Of a DNA stretch of 64,000 bases, positions 1-10,837 are shown piece after piece. The stretch spans positions 14,296,272-14,360,271 of the forward strand of contig OZ038517.1 of assembly GCA_964036315.1 (NCBI GenBank), given 5' to 3'. A program made the translations under genes and the position numbers. Under the pieces are notes generated by a model. It did no database searches. It was not told where the DNA came from and saw only the letters and a list, made by a program, of their open reading frames with translations. Position 1 is the first letter of the stretch. Every line of letters begins with the position of its first letter. This stretch comes from Acanthosepion esculentum. Taxonomy: Eukaryota; Mollusca; Cephalopoda; Sepiida; Sepiidae.

Positions 1-350
1 GCTTTTGCTGGTTCCCAGACTTCATGAATTTAAGCATTCTACTAGGCTGGCATCTTGCTCTCGCCCTTTCACTGTCAAAACTGTTAAATGTAGCCGTCTC
101 TTCTACTCCAATAGCTTCACCTCTTGAACTTCTCGCCTGTGGAACTCCCTTCCCTTTTCCTGTTTCCCTGATAGCTATAATCTCCAACTGTTCAAATGTA
201 ATGTCAATCGACATCTCCAGATGCCTTGATCTATCCCCTATCCTTCTCTTCATCCTTCCTCTATCACTCCTATTTGCTCTCGCTCCAACTCTCTGTAACC
301 CCTTGCGTGCTAGTGGCTTCCCGCTTTGGGGTGAAACACTTTTTAAAAAA
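1..350 (+). mobile_element. LINE 3' end remnant (RT C-terminus plus tail), with premature stop
   Basis: The sequence matches, with small differences, the 3' ends of LINE copies at 17950-18560 and 21340-21836 in this window. Reading from base 2 gives the C-terminal residues of a non-LTR reverse transcriptase, ending at a TGA at 227-229. An in-frame TGA near 131 breaks the frame where the 18-kb copy has CGC, so this copy is dead. The non-coding tail ends in the phrase TTGCGTGCTAGTGGCTTCC that recurs in other copies. It lies in the intron upstream of the first visible DDX19 exon. Its 5' end runs off the window. Confidence 0.8.
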
Positions 351-415
351 TAAAAAAGTAATTTTTATCATCCTTGGTAAAAGACAAACTAATCTATCTT
401 TCATTTGTTTTACAG

Positions 416-533
416 TGCTTATGTCTAGCCCCAACCTATGAACTTGCCCTGCAGATTGGTGAAGTTGCAGAAAAAATGGCCAAGTATATGGCTAAAATTT
501 CCATTGGTTATGCCGTCCGGGGCATAGATCGAG
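416..533 (+). CDS. DDX19: DDX19 exon with motif Ia
   Basis: The acceptor is TTTTACAG at 408-415 and the donor is GTAAGT from 534. It encodes 39 residues beginning [13 protein letters not shown], the PTxELAxQ motif Ia of RecA domain 1, and ends with one base of a split Glu codon (phase 1). The first base begins a codon, so the preceding exon, outside the window, ends in phase 0. Confidence 0.93.
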
Positions 534-3500
534 GTAAGTCAAACCCTGCCTGATTTGTCTATAAAGTAGGCCATAAGTTTTTTTAATGTTTTTTTTTCCC
601 TTATCCTTTGATTGGTAAATTATGCAATCTAGGGCAGTGGTTCCCAAACTTTTCTTCTTGATGATGCGCGTTAAATTGTATAAAAAATGTTTTGGTGCAC
701 TTTATGCATAAACCTTACATGACCAACTTACAAGTCTGCAGGCCCATTACGCTGCTTGGCCCAAACCATCTTCATGGAATTGTTAGCTTCCCTCCATTCA
801 AACAACACCGTCAACATCTTCTCCGATTGTAGCTGATAGTTTTATTATGAATTTCCATTTGTACTCAAGGTAGGGGGTTACTGTATAAATTGTGTGATAT
901 GAAGGTAAAAGAAAGTGAAGGTTATGAAGTTTTGTGATGTATGGTGGCCATTAATAATTAAGTATAACTCAAGACTTCACTGTGTCCTGGGTATGACGAT
1001 AAACTACGTCCAGCAGCAAGGCCTCTGATCAAGAGGTCTTGAGGAGTGTGGAACCACCTCTTAATTGCTGGTGTTCCCAGGTCCACCCTGACCCTGGGTG
1101 GTAGCACCTGTTAGGGTCCCAGCTAAGGTCAAATAGTTAACCTCCAAACTGTTGTCAAAACACTATATAAGTGTAAAAATAGGTTTTAATACCAGCAATA
1201 CATTTTTGAAGAAAAAATATTACCAGTAGTAGAAATCTTGTTGCTATTAAATAACCCATTGAGGTTAGTAAAAAAAATATTTTTAATTTTAAAAAATACT
1301 TTATTTTGAATGATTTTCTTGCTTTTTTTTTTTTTTTTTTGTCTTCAGCAAATATTTGATTATTGAAGACATTTTTTTTTTTTTTTTTCATTAGTAAATT
1401 TTAATTTTATTTTATGTCTCTTTACAGAAAAGGTATTTACAGAACAAATTGTGATTGGTACTCCAGGCACAGCTTTGGACATTGGCTTAAAATTCAAAGG
1501 TTTCGACTTGAGAAAAATCTCTGTGTTTGTTTTAGATGAAGCTGATGTGATGATAGCTACACAAGGCCACAAAGACCAGTCAATTAGAATACAGAGGTAA
1601 GAATTGAACCCTTGGCAAATGGATCTCTTAAGTCTGATGATTTTTATTTGATGAATTATTCAGTCAAGCATCCTCACTGGAGTTGTTTTGATCCCTCTGC
1701 ATTTCAACCTGACCCATACTAAATTCAGCATTAAATAACCCAACAAGGGTTGATCTGTCATAAAATTCAACCAACTAACCAACAGATGGCATGCGGTAAT
1801 GGTTAGCGAGACTAGTCCTGTAGACCATTACTACTGAGTATAAGGGTTTGATCCTCACTAGGTGCCCCATACAAAATTCAGCATTAAATAACATAACAAG
1901 TGTTGATCTCTTAAAATCAACCAACCAATAATTGGCCGGGAGTAATGATCAGTAAGACTAATTATGTTAACTATGAGTATAAGGGTTTGATCCTCACTAG
2001 GTGCCCCATACAAAATTCAGCATTAAATAACATAACAAGTGTTGATCTCTTAAAATCAACCAACCAATAATTGGCCGGGAGTAATGATCAGTAAGACTAA
2101 TTATGTTAACTATGAGTATAAGGGTTTGATCCTCACTAGGTGCCCCATACAAATATCTCTACAAAGTGGGTGAACCATAAGATTTGTCTTTTACAAAAAA
2201 AATTGGTTCCATTAGCATTATATTTTTTACTTCAAGACTTGTGTGAAGCCTACATCTTCACTTCAAATTGGCTTTTTATCCAATAGCTCTGGAGAAGAAA
2301 ATCTTTATTTATGAACTGGTCATAACTTTATTGCTGATTTAGCTACTAAGATAAATTTGGTACCATTTTTTTATGGTTTGACGAGATCCCTATGCATTAA
2401 AGGCTTTTAGATATATTGAAAAAAAATTTTACTTTGATATACAAAATTTTGACTTGGAATCATCAATTGCACAATTGGAACTGAATTTTCTTCTTGATCT
2501 TGTTCAGTGTATAAAATACCATTTTTGTTGCTTTTATTATTTTTTTTCTCCTTCTTTCTTTCCCTCAGGCATTTAAGGAATTGTCAGATGTTGCTTTTCT
2601 CAGCCACTTATGATGATGATGTAATGAAGTTTGCCCAAGACATCATACCCGACCCCGTTACGATTCGACTGCGACGGGAAGAGGAATCTTTAGATAACAT
2701 AAAGCAATTTTACATTGAGTGCCGTAACCAGGATGACAAATTTGAGGCTCTGTCCAATATCTATGGTTCTATATCCATTGGGCAGGCTGTTATTTTCTGC
2801 AGGGTAAGTTATTTCTTGGGGGCCATTGTTCTATTTCATTCAACCTGTGTGTGTGCGTATGTGTGAGAGAGCAGGCGGGAGTTGGGGATGCACACATAGG
2901 CAGCCACACCTTGTGTGTGTGGGTGCAGAAGCAGGTAGAGAAAATGTTGGGTAGATTCGTTTTCTTATGGCTTATTGACTTTTTATAGGTTATTTAGAGT
3001 GAGAAAATATTTTTAGATTGTCAGAAGGGGGGGTAATAATGCTTTTACTAATTAACCTATATCTCAGGTGAGAAGAGGTGGATTTCATACCTAATCAGAA
3101 TTTGTTAAGCAAGAAATTCTAAACTGGGGGGTGGGGTTGATTGTATATTACAATCAATATATAAATTATTCCCTCACTTTGTGGCCACTTTTTTTCTTTT
3201 TTTTTTTCTGTATTCCGGAGAATGTAAACAAATCTAAAGGACCTGACTGTAAGTAATCAGTATTTGATTTGTTTTCTATGGCTTATCAACCCTTTGCAGG
3301 TTATGTAAAGCCAGAAAATATTTTTAGACTATAAGAATTTTTTTTTTTTTAGTGGGGCTTAATAAGGATTCAGTGATAAAAGTCTTTACTAATTAACCCA
3401 TAACTAGGAGGAGAAAAGGTAGATTCGTAAATCTTCCAAGGGTATTTGCATGTAAGTAAATATAACGAACCCAACTTGAATTGGAACTTGGCTCTCCAAT

Positions 3501-5374
3501 TAAGAATTCCAGGCCATTATCCATTACCCGATGCACACATGCAAGCTTACAGCACCTGGTATTCGCAAGTGGTTACCCATATACATACTGACCAGGTTTG
3601 ATGTTTCTTAACTTTGGTGATAGTACAGAAACCACTTTTTACAACATGATGTTCCATAAGCCACAGAAAATGTACGTGCTTGAGCAGGCAGGTAGTGTGT
3701 GAGACCAGGTAGAGATGTTTGTATGTAATCGTATAGCCGGGTCGAGATGTCTGTATGTAATCGTATAGCCGGGTCGAGATGTCTGTATGTAATCGTATAG
3801 CCGGGTCGAGATGTTCTATATGAAGCAGTGTGTATATGAGCAGTGATGCATGCAGATGCAAACGTGCATAATTGTAAAATGCTTTGTTTTCTTTTGTTAT
3901 GTTGCAGACCAGAAGGGCTGCCTCGTGGTTGGCTGAGCGTATGAGCCGGGATGGGCATGCAGTTGGTCTCCTCAGCGGAGAACTGACAATTTTACAGCGA
4001 GCGGACATCATTAGGCGTTTTAAGGAAGGCAAAGAAAAAGTCCTCATCACTACAAATGTAGCCGCAAGAGGTGAGGAACCATTCATAAACCTTACAAATC
4101 TTTTTGTTTTTTCCATTCCATTTGATTTATTAACCATTAACCTGAAATTGACTTCATTTTTTTTTTTAAATCTAAAAACAACCATCAAACAATGGGCAAT
4201 AAGGATGTCAGGATATTTCATAATTTTTGACACGTAATGTATATGCTGCCGTACAAGTTGACTGGGCATATAAGACAACAGCCCGCAATTTTCAAGTTAA
4301 AATGTAAGTTTTCAGGCTAGATTTGTCATACAAGACGACGCACACCCCCATCCTGCCATTTTTCATCATGTACTGAATTTATCAAATAAATTCACTGAGC
4401 ATATGCTTTCTTTTTGCTCAACAAATTCTATTGAAAAAAAACGGTGGGGTGATAATGTCAATTAACTCCCATAATCTCATGAGTGGGTGCTGTGTGCAGA
4501 GGAGGCTACTACGGTAGCCGGGACGACTTTTCCCTGCTAGCCATCTACTTGTTCCACTGTTCTTGGATGCCATCTTTAAACGGCTTTTTGAGACACATGT
4601 CCAGTTGTGTTTTTGTTCAACATCATGAAAGGTGGGGGCAAGGTAGGATTTATCCTACTGCCAAAAATCTCCCAGGCTAACAACTTACCATAAACCACAG
4701 GATTTAAGGGTCACATTTTATACCTGGAGTAAAAGATGGGCCCCCTATTATTGGGAGGATTTTTTAAGGTTAAAAGGTCGCCTTGTTCAACATCAAAAGG
4801 ATGTGAGGCAGAGGTTAAGCTACTCTAAAAAATATCCCATGCTATCAACTTACCATAAACTAGACGATTTAAGGGTCACATTTTATACCTGGTGTATAAG
4901 ACGCCTCCCTATTTTTTTTTGGGGGGGGGGTGATTTTTTTATAGTTAAAAGGTTGCCTTGTACGCAGACATACAAAAGACTCTCATATGTGCCCGGCCAG
5001 TGTTTTTTACATGTAGGCTTGAGCATAATCAAAAATATATATTTCCCCATTGAATGACTTCACATGTCGTAAAATCCATCAACCCGAGCCGACTTTTGGG
5101 GAGAAGTTTTTATTGTTTCGTTTGTTTTTCATCTGCAGGTATTGATGTTGCCCAAGTAACCGTTGTTGTAAACTTTGATCTGCCAACCTTACCTGATGGA
5201 AAACCTGATTATGAGACATACCTTCATCGTATTGGCCGAACTGGACGCTTTGGCAAGGCTGGTATTGCTGTGAATATGGTGGATAGCAGGGCTTCTCATG
5301 GAGTTCTCCGTGATATTGAAAAACATTTTGGTAAGTGCAGGAGACGAGAATTGAACCAATAGCTGAGAAAAATC

Positions 5375-5428
<54 letters not shown>

Positions 5429-6707
5429 TCTATGATACAATGAGCATGTGTTAGAATCAAACACCAAAAAAAAAGACGTTGGCTAACCACAGACTTTGGT
5501 CTTTGTGGCAACTGTGAGGAATGTATTACCTACTGTAGTGCATAATGTTTCAGCTACATGTCAGGCCTTGATCAGTAGTGGATGATTGAAAGCCATAGTG
5601 CAAGGATCTGGCTGGAAACTGACACTGAAGTGTAGTTATTGTTAGGGCAGCCTTAGCCTCTAAGACTACATATCATTGGTCACTGCACCAAGTTTCTGAT
5701 GTAAGTTATAAATGCTCTTAAGATAACAGATGAGTGACTGGTGATGGGACTTACCAGAAACGGAGAAATACTCACCCCAAAACAGTTTGAATGTCATGGA
5801 AGGTCAGCTTGATCCAGGATGCTTCTACATAATCCCTTGAAGTTAGACGGGCTTCATAGCAGCAGGAATGATTCAATTGCTCTTACTGTTATAGAATTGT
5901 GCGAGTTGCTTCTGTAAGTTTCAAAATTATCAATAACAGAGACAACCACTGCGTCATGGAGCAACTTATGAAACTGCAGGCTTTGCAGGGACTGGAAGGG
6001 TTAGCACTAGTTTCTAACCCTAACTGAAATGAATCTACTTCATAAGCAAGGGTTTAATTTCTTTTCCACTTGATGGACTAGGCTTTATTTTATTGTGACG
6101 GCTTTGGTTTGGTATGATGCTTCGGCTAGTTTCACCAAGATCTGATCAAAATGAATATCTAGATGGACAGATGACTGGAGCCATGTCGATGATTGGTCAG
6201 GAATAAAACAAAACATTATTGGACTTTGCAAAAATATTGTGCTAAGAACAAGATAAAGTACAATTGGATTCCTGAAAATAAATGAAAGAATATCAGTCAC
6301 AATGAGCAGGTTTGGTTGTAGGATCACTTATTTGATAGATTCATTCATTTTCTATGGTTTATCGACTTTTTGCAGGTTAAACCCAGAAAATAGTTTTAGA
6401 TTTTTTTATTTATTTTAAATAATGGTTTAATAATACAAGTCTTACGAATTAACTTAAGATATAGTGTTGGGTCCCTGGGACAACAAGGGAAATGAGGCTT
6501 GGAAGCCAACAGGTTAACTATTGAGAAAGATTTTCATTTTATCTTCTGTTGAATAAAATGTGGCTTTATTTACGTTTTGATAAATGTCAATAAGGGGGAG
6601 AGTATATGATTGTAATTTTGTTTCATTTTTTTTATTTTTCAGGTCGCACCATCGAACAATTAGACGCTCATGATGTTGACGGGTTGGAAAAGATCAGTGA
6701 ATCTTAA
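416..6707 (+). CDS. DDX19: DDX19/DBP5-like DEAD-box RNA helicase, 5'-partial gene, six exons visible
   Basis: ATP-dependent RNA helicase of the DDX19/DDX25/Dbp5 family, which in animals and yeast remodels mRNPs at the cytoplasmic face of the nuclear pore (family knowledge). Exons 416-533, 1428-1596, 2569-2803, 3908-4070, 5139-5330 and 6643-6707 join to 942 nt, or 313 codons plus TAA, with no frame break. All five introns inside the window have GT donors and AG acceptors. Motifs in order: Ia (APTYELALQ), Ib (GTPG), II (VLDEAD), III (SAT), IV (VIFCR), V ([10 protein letters not shown] across a splice), VI ([10 protein letters not shown]). The Q motif and Walker A (GKT) are missing because roughly 160 N-terminal residues lie left of the window. 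The family-specific phrases [12 protein letters not shown] and NFDLP with the short charged C-terminus point to DDX19 rather than eIF4A or DDX39. All catalytic motifs seen are intact, so I read it as functional. Confidence 0.95.
983..1268 (+). mobile_element. SINE-like dispersed repeat, family A, copy 1 (intronic)
   Basis: It starts with TCCTGGGTATGACGATAAAC, passes through CAGCAGCAAGGCCTCTGAT and GGTAGCACCTGTTAGGGTCC, and ends with tandem ACATTTTTGAA-AAAAATATTACCAG blocks and TTAAATAACCCATTGAGG. The same order of blocks recurs at 13411-13768 and around 38092-38985, so this is a dispersed element family. No coding capacity. It lies in a DDX19 intron. Confidence 0.75.
1428..1596 (+). CDS. DDX19: DDX19 exon with motif Ib and the DEAD box
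   Basis: The acceptor is TTTACAG ending at 1427 and the donor is GTAAGA at 1597. The exon holds [13 protein letters not shown] (motif Ib) and [16 protein letters not shown] (motif II, Walker B, ATP hydrolysis). DEAD is followed by the VMIATQGH string characteristic of DDX19 proteins. It ends in phase 2 inside an Arg codon completed by the next exon. Confidence 0.95.
1780..2155 (+). mobile_element. tRNA-derived SINE with 139-bp tandem copies
   Basis: The head reads like a tRNA gene. There is a box A-like stretch (GGTAATGGTTAGCGAG) near 1795 and a box B-like GGGTTTGATCCTC near 1847, then CACTAGGTGCC and a tail with CATTAAATAAC and AACCAACCAA. GGTGCCCCAT recurs at 1861, 2000 and 2139, an exact 139-bp period, so the unit is tandemly repeated about 2.5 times. 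A related copy lies at 36355-36480. Intronic. Confidence 0.75.
2569..2803 (+). CDS. DDX19: DDX19 exon with motif III, domain linker and motif IV
   Basis: It follows a long pyrimidine tract ending CCCTCAG. It encodes QMLLFSAT (motif III, coupling ATP hydrolysis to unwinding), the [19 protein letters not shown] linker typical of this family, and the first part of motif IV (QAVIFCR). The donor GTAAGT starts at 2804 and the exon ends in phase 0. Confidence 0.95.
2960..3430 (+). repeat. Two copies of an intronic dispersed repeat (TATGGCTTAT family)
   Basis: Copies at about 2960-3075 and 3262-3430 share TATGGCTTAT..ACC, a TTTGCAGGTTAT-like phrase, AGAAAATATTTTTAGA and TTACTAATTAACC. Further copies lie at about 6335-6460 and 30520-30600. 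Probably a non-autonomous element; no tRNA-like head was recognised. Confidence 0.65.
3717..3815 (+). repeat. 32-bp minisatellite, three copies
   Basis: GTATGTAATCGTATAGCCGG recurs at 3721, 3753 and 3785. The 32-bp units are nearly perfect and lie about 95 bp upstream of an acceptor site in a DDX19 intron. Confidence 0.9.
3908..4070 (+). CDS. DDX19: DDX19 exon between motifs IV and V
   Basis: The acceptor is ATGTTGCAG (3899-3907) and the donor GTGAGG starts at 4071. It encodes [12 protein letters not shown], the [10 protein letters not shown] stretch of RecA domain 2, and [13 protein letters not shown], the start of motif V. Its last base is the first of the motif V Gly codon (phase 1). Confidence 0.95.
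4230..5000. repeat. Intronic DNA-transposon-like repeat sequence with an internal ~180-bp duplication
   Basis: Phrases of the type ATACAAGACGAC / TATAAGACGCC, which recall terminal repeats of pogo/Tigger-like elements, recur here. The stretch TTTAAGGGTCACATTTTATA appears near 4704 and again near 4870, followed both times by a G/T-rich run and a TTAAAAGGT(C/T)GCCTTGT phrase. No transposase frame was found. Confidence 0.5.
5139..5330 (+). CDS. DDX19: DDX19 exon with end of motif V and motif VI
   Basis: The acceptor is TCATCTGCAG and the donor GTAAGT starts at 5331. It encodes [16 protein letters not shown] and then [15 protein letters not shown], motif VI with both arginine-finger positions. 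It ends in phase 1 within a Gly codon. Confidence 0.95.
5381..5426. repeat. (AC)n microsatellite
   Basis: 23 uninterrupted AC dinucleotides directly after a DDX19 donor region. Confidence 0.97.
5430..6640 (+). other. DDX19: Last DDX19 intron, mostly unique sequence
   Basis: Apart from one copy of the TATGGCTTAT-family repeat near 6335-6460, I see no genes or recognisable elements here. Confidence 0.6.
6643..6707 (+). CDS. DDX19: DDX19 terminal coding exon
   Basis: The acceptor TTTTTCAG ends at 6642. The exon encodes the short acidic C-terminus [20 protein letters not shown] followed by TAA at 6705-6707. This matches the family's pattern of a small last coding exon with an I-E-x-L-D...E-K-I tail. 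Confidence 0.92.
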
Positions 6708-6870
6708 ATGCAGCTTTAACAAAAAAAATGTCTCGGCTTCAGTCTGTGTAAAACAAGATAAAAAAATTGGATACTGAAGATTTTATATATAATATATAAA
6801 TATTCCTTTAAAAAAATTATATATATCACAGGACTTGTATTAAATTCTGTGTTTGGAATCATCATATCCT
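6708..6870 (+). other. DDX19: DDX19 3' UTR (3' end uncertain)
   Basis: AT-rich sequence after the stop codon. No AATAAA is near; the variant ATTAAA sits at 6839-6844 and is a plausible poly(A) signal. The UTR must end before or within the poly-T and TA repeat around 6875-6992, which borders a transposon-like element. Confidence 0.45.
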
Positions 6871-6906
6871 GTTTTTTTTTTTTTTTGTTGTTCTTCGTCT
6901 GTCAAT

Positions 6907-6908
6907 AC

Positions 6909-6992
<84 letters not shown>
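6907..6992. repeat. (TA)n microsatellite at left edge of the 2.95-kb element
   Basis: About 43 TA dinucleotides immediately before the left terminal inverted repeat at 6994. A second TA tract (9946-10018) lies just outside the right repeat. Confidence 0.95.
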
Positions 6993-6997
<5 letters not shown>

Positions 6998-7451
6998 GGT
7001 TGATTTTTCACTTTTTTTTAAATATCAAAAAGAATAATGTACCGAAAGTTGTATATAGACCTATTAAGTACTGATGCAAAAAATTAAATATTAACCTGAC
7101 ACTTCAACGGTTTTTTGAGCATTTGGCATCAAAGATCGTAGACAAAAATGCACTGAAAATTCCACGATTTTGCAAGATTTGGACTAAATATTGATAAAAA
7201 AACAATTTCACTATTTAAATCAGGGAATTTTATTTTGTTTTATCAAAATGAAAGAAAATGAAGAAATTATAAGTAAACCTCAAATTGAAAATCTCCCCCC
7301 CCCCCCCAATAATCACTGACGACTTTGAAATGCTGTTTTTACCTCATGAATTAAGCAGTATTAGTTGAATACATTAAAAAATTAATTTTTTCTGTTATGA
7401 ATGAAAATACAACAAACAAATATGGAAAAATAAAGAATAGTTTAATAGGGC

Positions 7452-9165
7452 TTAATATATAGATTCAAATAGCTCCATATAAGAGCCCTCAGACGAAATT
7501 GATGGCCTCAATTTCTGACACAAATCTTTTGCCATTATGTTCTGGTGCCTTGCTTCAAAGCCATACACAGATTGGGAAGCTTCTGTTGTTAACTTGACTG
7601 CCTGTTCCACGCCTTGAGAATGTGTGGGCAAATCTGGCAAGTCAAGCTTCGTACCATTTAATAATTATTGCCGAAGTTCATTTTCAGAAAATTCTTCTGT
7701 GACTGGTGGTTCACAAACTCCACTTAATGACAGATCTTTTAACTGTGTCCAGTGCATAGCTTTAAAATTGATAGTTGTCATTCTTTTTAATCTTGTCTTG
7801 GTTTGCTCCCCACTCTTGAAAGAATATAAAAATTAATTTGATTTATTTTTAAAAAAATGCACTCTGTACTGCTTTAATATTTATAGTGAAATTAGATAAA
7901 ATCCTTAAAATGATTCCATAAATCGGCATAACTAATTTAGTCAGTTTTATATGAATAAATATTTACTAACCTAATGGCCAAAATTCTTTTTATAGCTTCT
8001 TCCCTCACTTCCAGTTCATCAGATTTGACCATTGAATATAAGATATTTCCTGGCAATAAGGCGAAAGCATTGTATTGTATATTTTTCAACGTGATCTGTT
8101 GGATTTCATATGGTTGCTTCCTAATCCTTTGGATCATATTGAAAATATACATTTGCTGATTGTGGAACTTATTTCTTTTATTTTCGAACCAGCAAATGGC
8201 ATACACATTCACAATAAAATTTATTGAACTGTGGAGTTTGGTTGAAATATTTCATGGGTATGCACCCTGAGTCCATAAACACACCAGACTGATGCCTAAA
8301 GTTAACCACCTTGCCTGGTTTAATGGACCAATTTTCCATGATGCAAATCTAGAGTCCACCTTACCTCTAGAAATACCCACTGTATATTCATAAAGGAATC
8401 TTTGGTCACAACTAAGGGTATCTGCATTTTGAATTTTAAAAATAGAATCCAGAGGACTGCCAACAGCTGAAAATGATATTTGGGGTAAATTATGGTAATC
8501 ATTTGCACATAATGTACCCAGTGGACCATAGAATGTGGCAGGGCTTTTTTTTGTGGTACCATCTACATGTTTCAAAAGAGCTCTAAACGGAAGTTTATTT
8601 TGGTGCAAGGAGCAACCAATAGTGTGAAGATTTCTGTTTTCTTTCTAGGGGTGCAGCAAACCCACCTTCACAGCCTGAATTGTCGTTAGTGTTTGTCAAC
8701 AAGGATAGCCTTGACAGTGCTCACACTGTTGAATTCATGCAAAACATCAGCCACTTGCTCGGCAAGAAGCACACCAGTTGCACCAATATTAGGAAGAACC
8801 CTATGTGTCAGATATTCACTTTCATATGTCATCCTTGTGACAGTCAAGTGGCGTTCTGGTAGCTTGGTTTTTTTTTCAGTCTTCTCTCCATTTTCCTCAA
8901 CTGTTTCCTTGTACATTAGTGTGTCTTTGTCAGTTCTCCCATCAGCTCCAATACAAAGAAGATTTTCCGCCTTTGCATCATGCTGTCAATGGGCATTTGT
9001 TTTCACTTTAGCCTTTGCTCTATCAATTTTACATTTATCTTTTTATTGGGGATAAGAAGGCCCATAGCCCTCAAATCCAAGAGAAATGCATTGGCAAGGC
9101 TGGCTCCAAGATTGGAAGATACATCACCCCTGATCAACCCAACAGCATACCGTGGAATTTTGATA
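7452..9165 (-). pseudogene. Frameshifted element-encoded protein, transposase-like family of invertebrates
   Basis: Read on the minus strand from about 9165, fragments in different frames line up as one protein. First comes a region ending SLANAFLLDLRAMGL, then ERHLTVTRMTYESEYLTHRVLP with AEQVADVLHEFNS, then AILVD followed (one frame away) by TNTNDNSGCEGG. After another shift come GCSLHQNKLPFRALLKHVDG and LNQARWLTLG, and finally short C-terminal pieces near 7970-8210 and 7450-7640. The D..TNTN...LH.N.LP.R.L..HVDG..G and LNQARWLT blocks resemble a multi-copy, presumably transposon-encoded protein family that I recall from cnidarian and arthropod genomes. I cannot name it with certainty. At least three frameshifts and several stops make it a pseudogene. 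Its position between inverted terminal repeats supports a mobile origin. Confidence 0.6.
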
Positions 9166-9216
9166 AGGCTACCTAACGGCTATAGTATAGCCGTTAGGTA
9201 GCCTTATCAAAATTCC
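9154..9216. repeat. Perfect 63-bp palindrome (31-bp arms)
   Basis: The left arm 9154-9184 is the exact reverse complement of 9186-9216 around a single central G at 9185. It sits at the 5' edge of the frameshifted protein inside the 2.95-kb element. It looks like a fold-back duplication of element sequence rather than a terminator. Confidence 0.95.
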
Positions 9217-9942
9217 GGCCCTTTGGGATGCTTTTTCCTGCCATTTTTATTAAAATATCTGACAAAGAAAATATATGTATTATCAGAAATTACACAAAAA
9301 TATTTTTCAAAATAAAATTGAAACAAAGTTTGAAATGCATTAATAAATTATGTTTAAAAGTAGAGTTAGTTCCGGGATTAGCTTGTAAACAGGCTTTTTA
9401 ATAAAACACTAATTTTGAAAATATAAACAAATTACAATAATTATAAAAATTGTATTTTTTTAGATAGTAAAGTATATTTTGATGAAAAATACAATAGATA
9501 TTTGTGCTGGTTAAAAGCGTAAACAAAAATAAACCAAACTTGCAAGAGGAAGTAATTACTAACGGTAAATACCGAAAAAATATCCAGTAAAAAAGACGCC
9601 GTTCATAAGTAGTTATTTGTATTTTAAACTAAATATTTTAGTGTGTTTTATTTTTTATTTTTAGTAATTTAATTTAATTTATTAAGAGAATAATAAACTC
9701 AAAAATATTCATTATTAAGCGTTATTTTCTTTTTTTCTTTTCGTTAAGACTCAGTTTTAATTTAACATACACATGTTTCCGGTGACACCGATATGATGAT
9801 AAAAATTGCAATTTATTTTGTCTTTAAGTTCGATTCCTCAAATAAGTACGAAGTTTTGAAGAAAAATATTTCTGTAGTATTTTGACGTTATTTTGCAACT
9901 TTCCTCGGGTTATTCTTTTTACAGTTCCAAAATCAACCTACC

Positions 9943-9945
<3 letters not shown>

Positions 9946-10018
<73 letters not shown>
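9946..10018. repeat. (AT)n microsatellite at right edge of the 2.95-kb element
   Basis: Roughly 36 AT dinucleotides directly after the right inverted repeat at 9929-9942. Confidence 0.95.
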
Positions 10019-10019
<1 letters not shown>

Positions 10020-10167
10020 AGTGAACACTCAGAGGTGACTGGTTGTTTCATGCTAGACGCAATCATCTTAAGTGTTGATGTCAATGTTCACTTTTATATT
10101 TATACATGCTGTATCTCTGATATTGAGCACTTTATCCCATAAATAGCACACCTTAAGAGTATATTTC

Positions 10168-10223
<56 letters not shown>

Positions 10224-10426
10224 GAAATATAGTCTTAAAGTGTGCTATATTTATGGGATAAAGTGCTCAATATCAGAGATAGAGCGTGTGTAAATATAAA
10301 AGTGGGCATGGAAGTCAACACTTAGAGGCGACAGTCTGTTTCATGCTAGTGCAATCGTCAGGCGACTCTGACGATTGCACTAGCATGAAACAGACTGTCG
10401 CCTCTAAGTGCTGACTTCCATGCCCA

Positions 10427-10465
<39 letters not shown>

Positions 10466-10470
10466 ATAAT
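10019..10470. mobile_element. Nested foldback (palindromic) elements
   Basis: One palindrome is centred on an AT tract (about 10171-10220). The sequence GAGCACTTTATCCCATAAAT on the left is mirrored at 10241-10270 on the right, with arms of roughly 100 bp. A second palindrome has arms of about 66 bp (10295-10360 and 10369-10434), an 8-nt loop and one mismatch. The right side ends in another TA tract. No coding capacity; this is the form of a foldback or MITE-type element. Confidence 0.85.
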
Positions 10471-10837
10471 AGGGGGGGGGGGTAATTAAAAATAATCCTA
10501 ATTTTCATAAATTAGCCTGACTGAGTTCATGCCTTCCTTACCCTATGTCCATCCATTGCTGCAATACATGATGTGCTTCTGACCTTAATGGGTTATGCGA
10601 CTTGTGACATGAATTTTGGTTTTCAATTCCGCAACAGTTCGTACTGTTTTCAGTCCAGAATGATAGAATAGGCAGGTTCTTCAAGAAAACCCATTTTCTT
10701 TCCTTTTTAATTGCTGTTTAGTTTTTCTTTAACAGAAAAGACAGGAATTTAAAAAATTGGTAAAATTCTTTGGTTTGTAGCCTTAGCATTTCCAAATTTG
10801 CCTTGAAAACAGTGAGCACAAAAGATCGAGGCTTTAC

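Larger units (their letters stand above)
6994..9942 (-). mobile_element. 2.95-kb DNA-transposon-like element with 14-bp perfect TIRs
   Basis: GGTAGGTTGATTTT at 6994-7007 is exactly inverted at 9929-9942. Inward, AAAAGAATAA and GAAAGTTG also recur inverted, so the terminal repeat is about 50 bp if gaps are allowed. Both ends abut TA-repeat tracts, compatible with TA target preference or with TA expansion after insertion. The interior holds a frameshifted protein on the minus strand. Superfamily not assigned. Confidence 0.65.

Noticed and set aside
3547..4278. 243-codon minus-strand frame overlapping a DDX19 exon
   Set aside because: It spans intron, a 32-bp minisatellite and an exon of the opposite strand, and matches no domain I recognise.
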